DNA of 14,564 nucleotides. It comes from an uncultured Lachnospiraceae bacterium (lineage in GTDB: Bacteria > Bacillota > Clostridia > Lachnospirales > Lachnospiraceae). How positions within the stretch are numbered: the first letter of the stretch is position 1; the number at the start of each line of letters is the position of its first letter. The stretch spans positions 1 through 14,564 of the forward strand of contig CADCQV010000163.1 of NCBI GenBank assembly GCA_902803625.1, read 5' to 3'. Below the pieces are notes generated by a model. The model was given only the letters and a program-made list of their open reading frames with translations. It was not told the origin of the DNA and made no database searches. Below are positions 13,255 to 14,564 of this stretch, piece by piece. The position numbers and the translations under genes are program-made.

Positions 13255-14564
13255 ATGAAAAAGAAGTTGGTTAGTTTATTACTGGCTGCCGTCTTTACTT
13301 CCACAATGCTTCTTTCGGCTTGCGGAAACAATTCCGGTGGAGCGACCATTGAGACTGTAACGGAGGAAGCTCCTGCAGCCGAAGAAAAGGCCGAGGCTCC
13401 CGCAGAGGATGCGGCGGCGGATGCAGCAGCTGATACAGCCGCAGAGGCTGACAGCGACAGTGCTGAAGCAGCGTCTGAAGGCTCTGACGATTACCATATC
13501 GGTATCGTTACCGGATCTGTTTCCCAGTCAGAGGATGACAGAAGAGGAGCCGAGGCTTTCCAGGCCAAGTACGGAGAAGACAGGGTTATGCTCGCAACAT
13601 ATCCCGACAACTTTACCGAAGAGCTGGAGACCACCATTCAGACCATCGTAAACCTTTCGGATGACGAGAAGATGAAGGCCATCATCGTTAATCAGGCCAT
13701 CCCCGGAACAACCGAGGCTTTCCGTCAGATAAAGGAGAGAAGACCTGACATTCTCTGTATCGCAGGAGAGAGCCACGAGGATCTTCCCGAGATAGGAAGC
13801 GCAGCAGATCTTGTTTGTAACAATGACTTTGTGGCAAGAGGATATCTGATAATCCGTACCGCCCACGAGCTTGGCTGCGATACATTCGTACATATATCAT
13901 TCCCCCGTCACCTTTCATACGAGACCATGAGCCGTCGTGTAGCCATTATGAAGGCTGCCTGCGAAGAGTTCGGTATGAAGTTTGTGATGGAGTCAGCTCC
14001 CGATCCCACAACTGACGTGGGTGTACCCGGTGCACAGGCTTATATTGCAGAGCACGTTCCCGAGTGGGTTGAGAAGTACGGCCAGAATTCAGCATACTTC
14101 TGTACCAATGATGCACACACAGAGCCCCTTTTACGCGGACTTATCGAGAACGGCGGATACTTTATCGAGGCAGACCTTCCTTCACCTCTTATGGGATATC
14201 CCGGAGCGCTGGGACTTGATCTTACTGCTGAGGCAGGAGACTTTGAGAAGATCCTTGCCAAGGTTGAGAAGGCAGTCGTTGAAAAAGGCGGCGCAGGCAG
14301 ATTCGGAACATGGGCATTCTCATATGGCTATACCGTTTCAGCAGGTCTTGCACAGCACGCTATGAACGTTATCGACGGAAAGAGCGAGCTTGCGGATATA
14401 GATGACATCTCTGCAGCATACGAGGTATTCTCACCCGGAGCAGCATGGAACGGATCCAATTACACCAATGCGGACACCGGAGTAAAGGCTGACAATACCT
14501 TCCTTGTTTATCAGGATACCTACATCATGGGAGATCCCGGAAAGTACATGGGTTCAACCGAGGT
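13255..14564 (+). CDS. DUF3798 domain lipoprotein, probable substrate-binding protein (3' end beyond window)
   Basis: The reading frame is open from ATG 13255 to the window end (436 codons seen). The N terminus is a lipoprotein signal peptide, MKKK then a hydrophobic core, with lipobox LSAC (20-23), so C23 should be lipidated and the protein exposed outside the membrane. An Ala/Glu/Asp-rich linker (about 32-78) follows. From YHIGIVTGSVSQSEDD (80-95) the sequence matches DUF3798, for example YPDNFTEE, IIVNQAIPGT, HISFPRHLSYE, APDPTTDVGVPGAQ and CTNDAHTEPLL. DUF3798 proteins have a periplasmic-binding-protein-like fold. An ABC-transporter partner downstream is my inference. Its strong promoter and clean Shine-Dalgarno suggest high expression. 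The ligand is unknown. Confidence 0.88.
   Translation, partial: MKKKLVSLLLAAVFTSTMLLSACGNNSGGATIETVTEEAPAAEEKAEAPAEDAAADAAADTAAEADSDSAEAASEGSDDYHIGIVTGSVSQSEDDRRGAEAFQAKYGEDRVMLATYPDNFTEELETTIQTIVNLSDDEKMKAIIVNQAIPGTTEAFRQIKERRPDILCIAGESHEDLPEIGSAADLVCNNDFVARGYLIIRTAHELGCDTFVHISFPRHLSYETMSRRVAIMKAACEEFGMKFVMESAPDPTTDVGVPGAQAYIAEHVPEWVEKYGQNSAYFCTNDAHTEPLLRGLIENGGYFIEADLPSPLMGYPGALGLDLTAEAGDFEKILAKVEKAVVEKGGAGRFGTWAFSYGYTVSAGLAQHAMNVIDGKSELADIDDISAAYEVFSPGAAWNGSNYTNADTGVKADNTFLVYQDTYIMGDPGKYMGSTE

Noticed and set aside
13528..13893. Minus-strand open frame antisense to the DUF3798 gene
   Set aside because: The plus-strand frame encodes a recognisable conserved domain with signal peptide; the antisense product resembles nothing.
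1..14564. CRISPR array, insertion sequence, phage or toxin-antitoxin genes
   Set aside because: I found no regularly spaced repeats, terminal inverted repeats with a transposase, or paired small genes of those families on either strand.

Overview
The window looks like a chromosomal core segment of a Lachnospiraceae-type member of the class Clostridia (Butyrivibrio, Roseburia or a relative). The main signs are a division cluster with ftsZ directly after ftsQ and no ftsA, Gram-positive Shine-Dalgarno sites (AGGAGG), proteins of families I know mainly from Lachnospiraceae (DUF5688, DUF3798, an OPRT-like phosphoribosyltransferase), and a glutamate dehydrogenase resembling that of Clostridium symbiosum. 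This assignment rests on family recognition, not on a database search. I see no prophage, insertion sequence, CRISPR array or defence genes.

Region 1 (1-5099) is a cell wall and division cluster. murD, ftsW and ftsQ/divIB are translationally coupled by 4-nt overlaps. An inverted repeat and a promoter precede ftsZ, and nrdR follows ftsZ after 9 nt and ends in a terminator that overlaps its stop codon. Peptidoglycan precursor synthesis, septal glycan polymerisation, the Z ring and control of deoxynucleotide supply are therefore side by side. The spoIIGA-sigE-sigG block often found after ftsZ in spore formers is absent.

Region 2 (5111-8102) holds yqeG, aroE, aroK and aroQ, tightly packed, and then efp with its own good promoter. 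Three enzymes of the shikimate pathway sit beside a HAD phosphatase and elongation factor P, much as in Bacillus but without the yqeH and pepP genes that lie between them there.

Region 3 (8103-10875) contains a DUF5688 gene of unknown function behind a hairpin-rich leader, a compact inverted-repeat structure, a tRNA-Arg(CCG) gene, and a membrane-anchored protein with two SH3b domains.

Region 4 (10872-14564) contains gdhA (glutamate dehydrogenase) behind a strong promoter immediately followed by an intrinsic-terminator hairpin, which suggests attenuation. A convergent phosphoribosyltransferase gene follows, separated from gdhA by a 13-bp bidirectional terminator. Divergent from it is a DUF3798 lipoprotein gene, probably a substrate-binding protein, which runs off the window.

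No complete new system is evident. The best leads are RNA-level: the gdhA leader, the DUF5688 leader with mutually exclusive pairings, and a predicted three-way junction upstream of the tRNA. The three poorly characterised protein families are the other leads.
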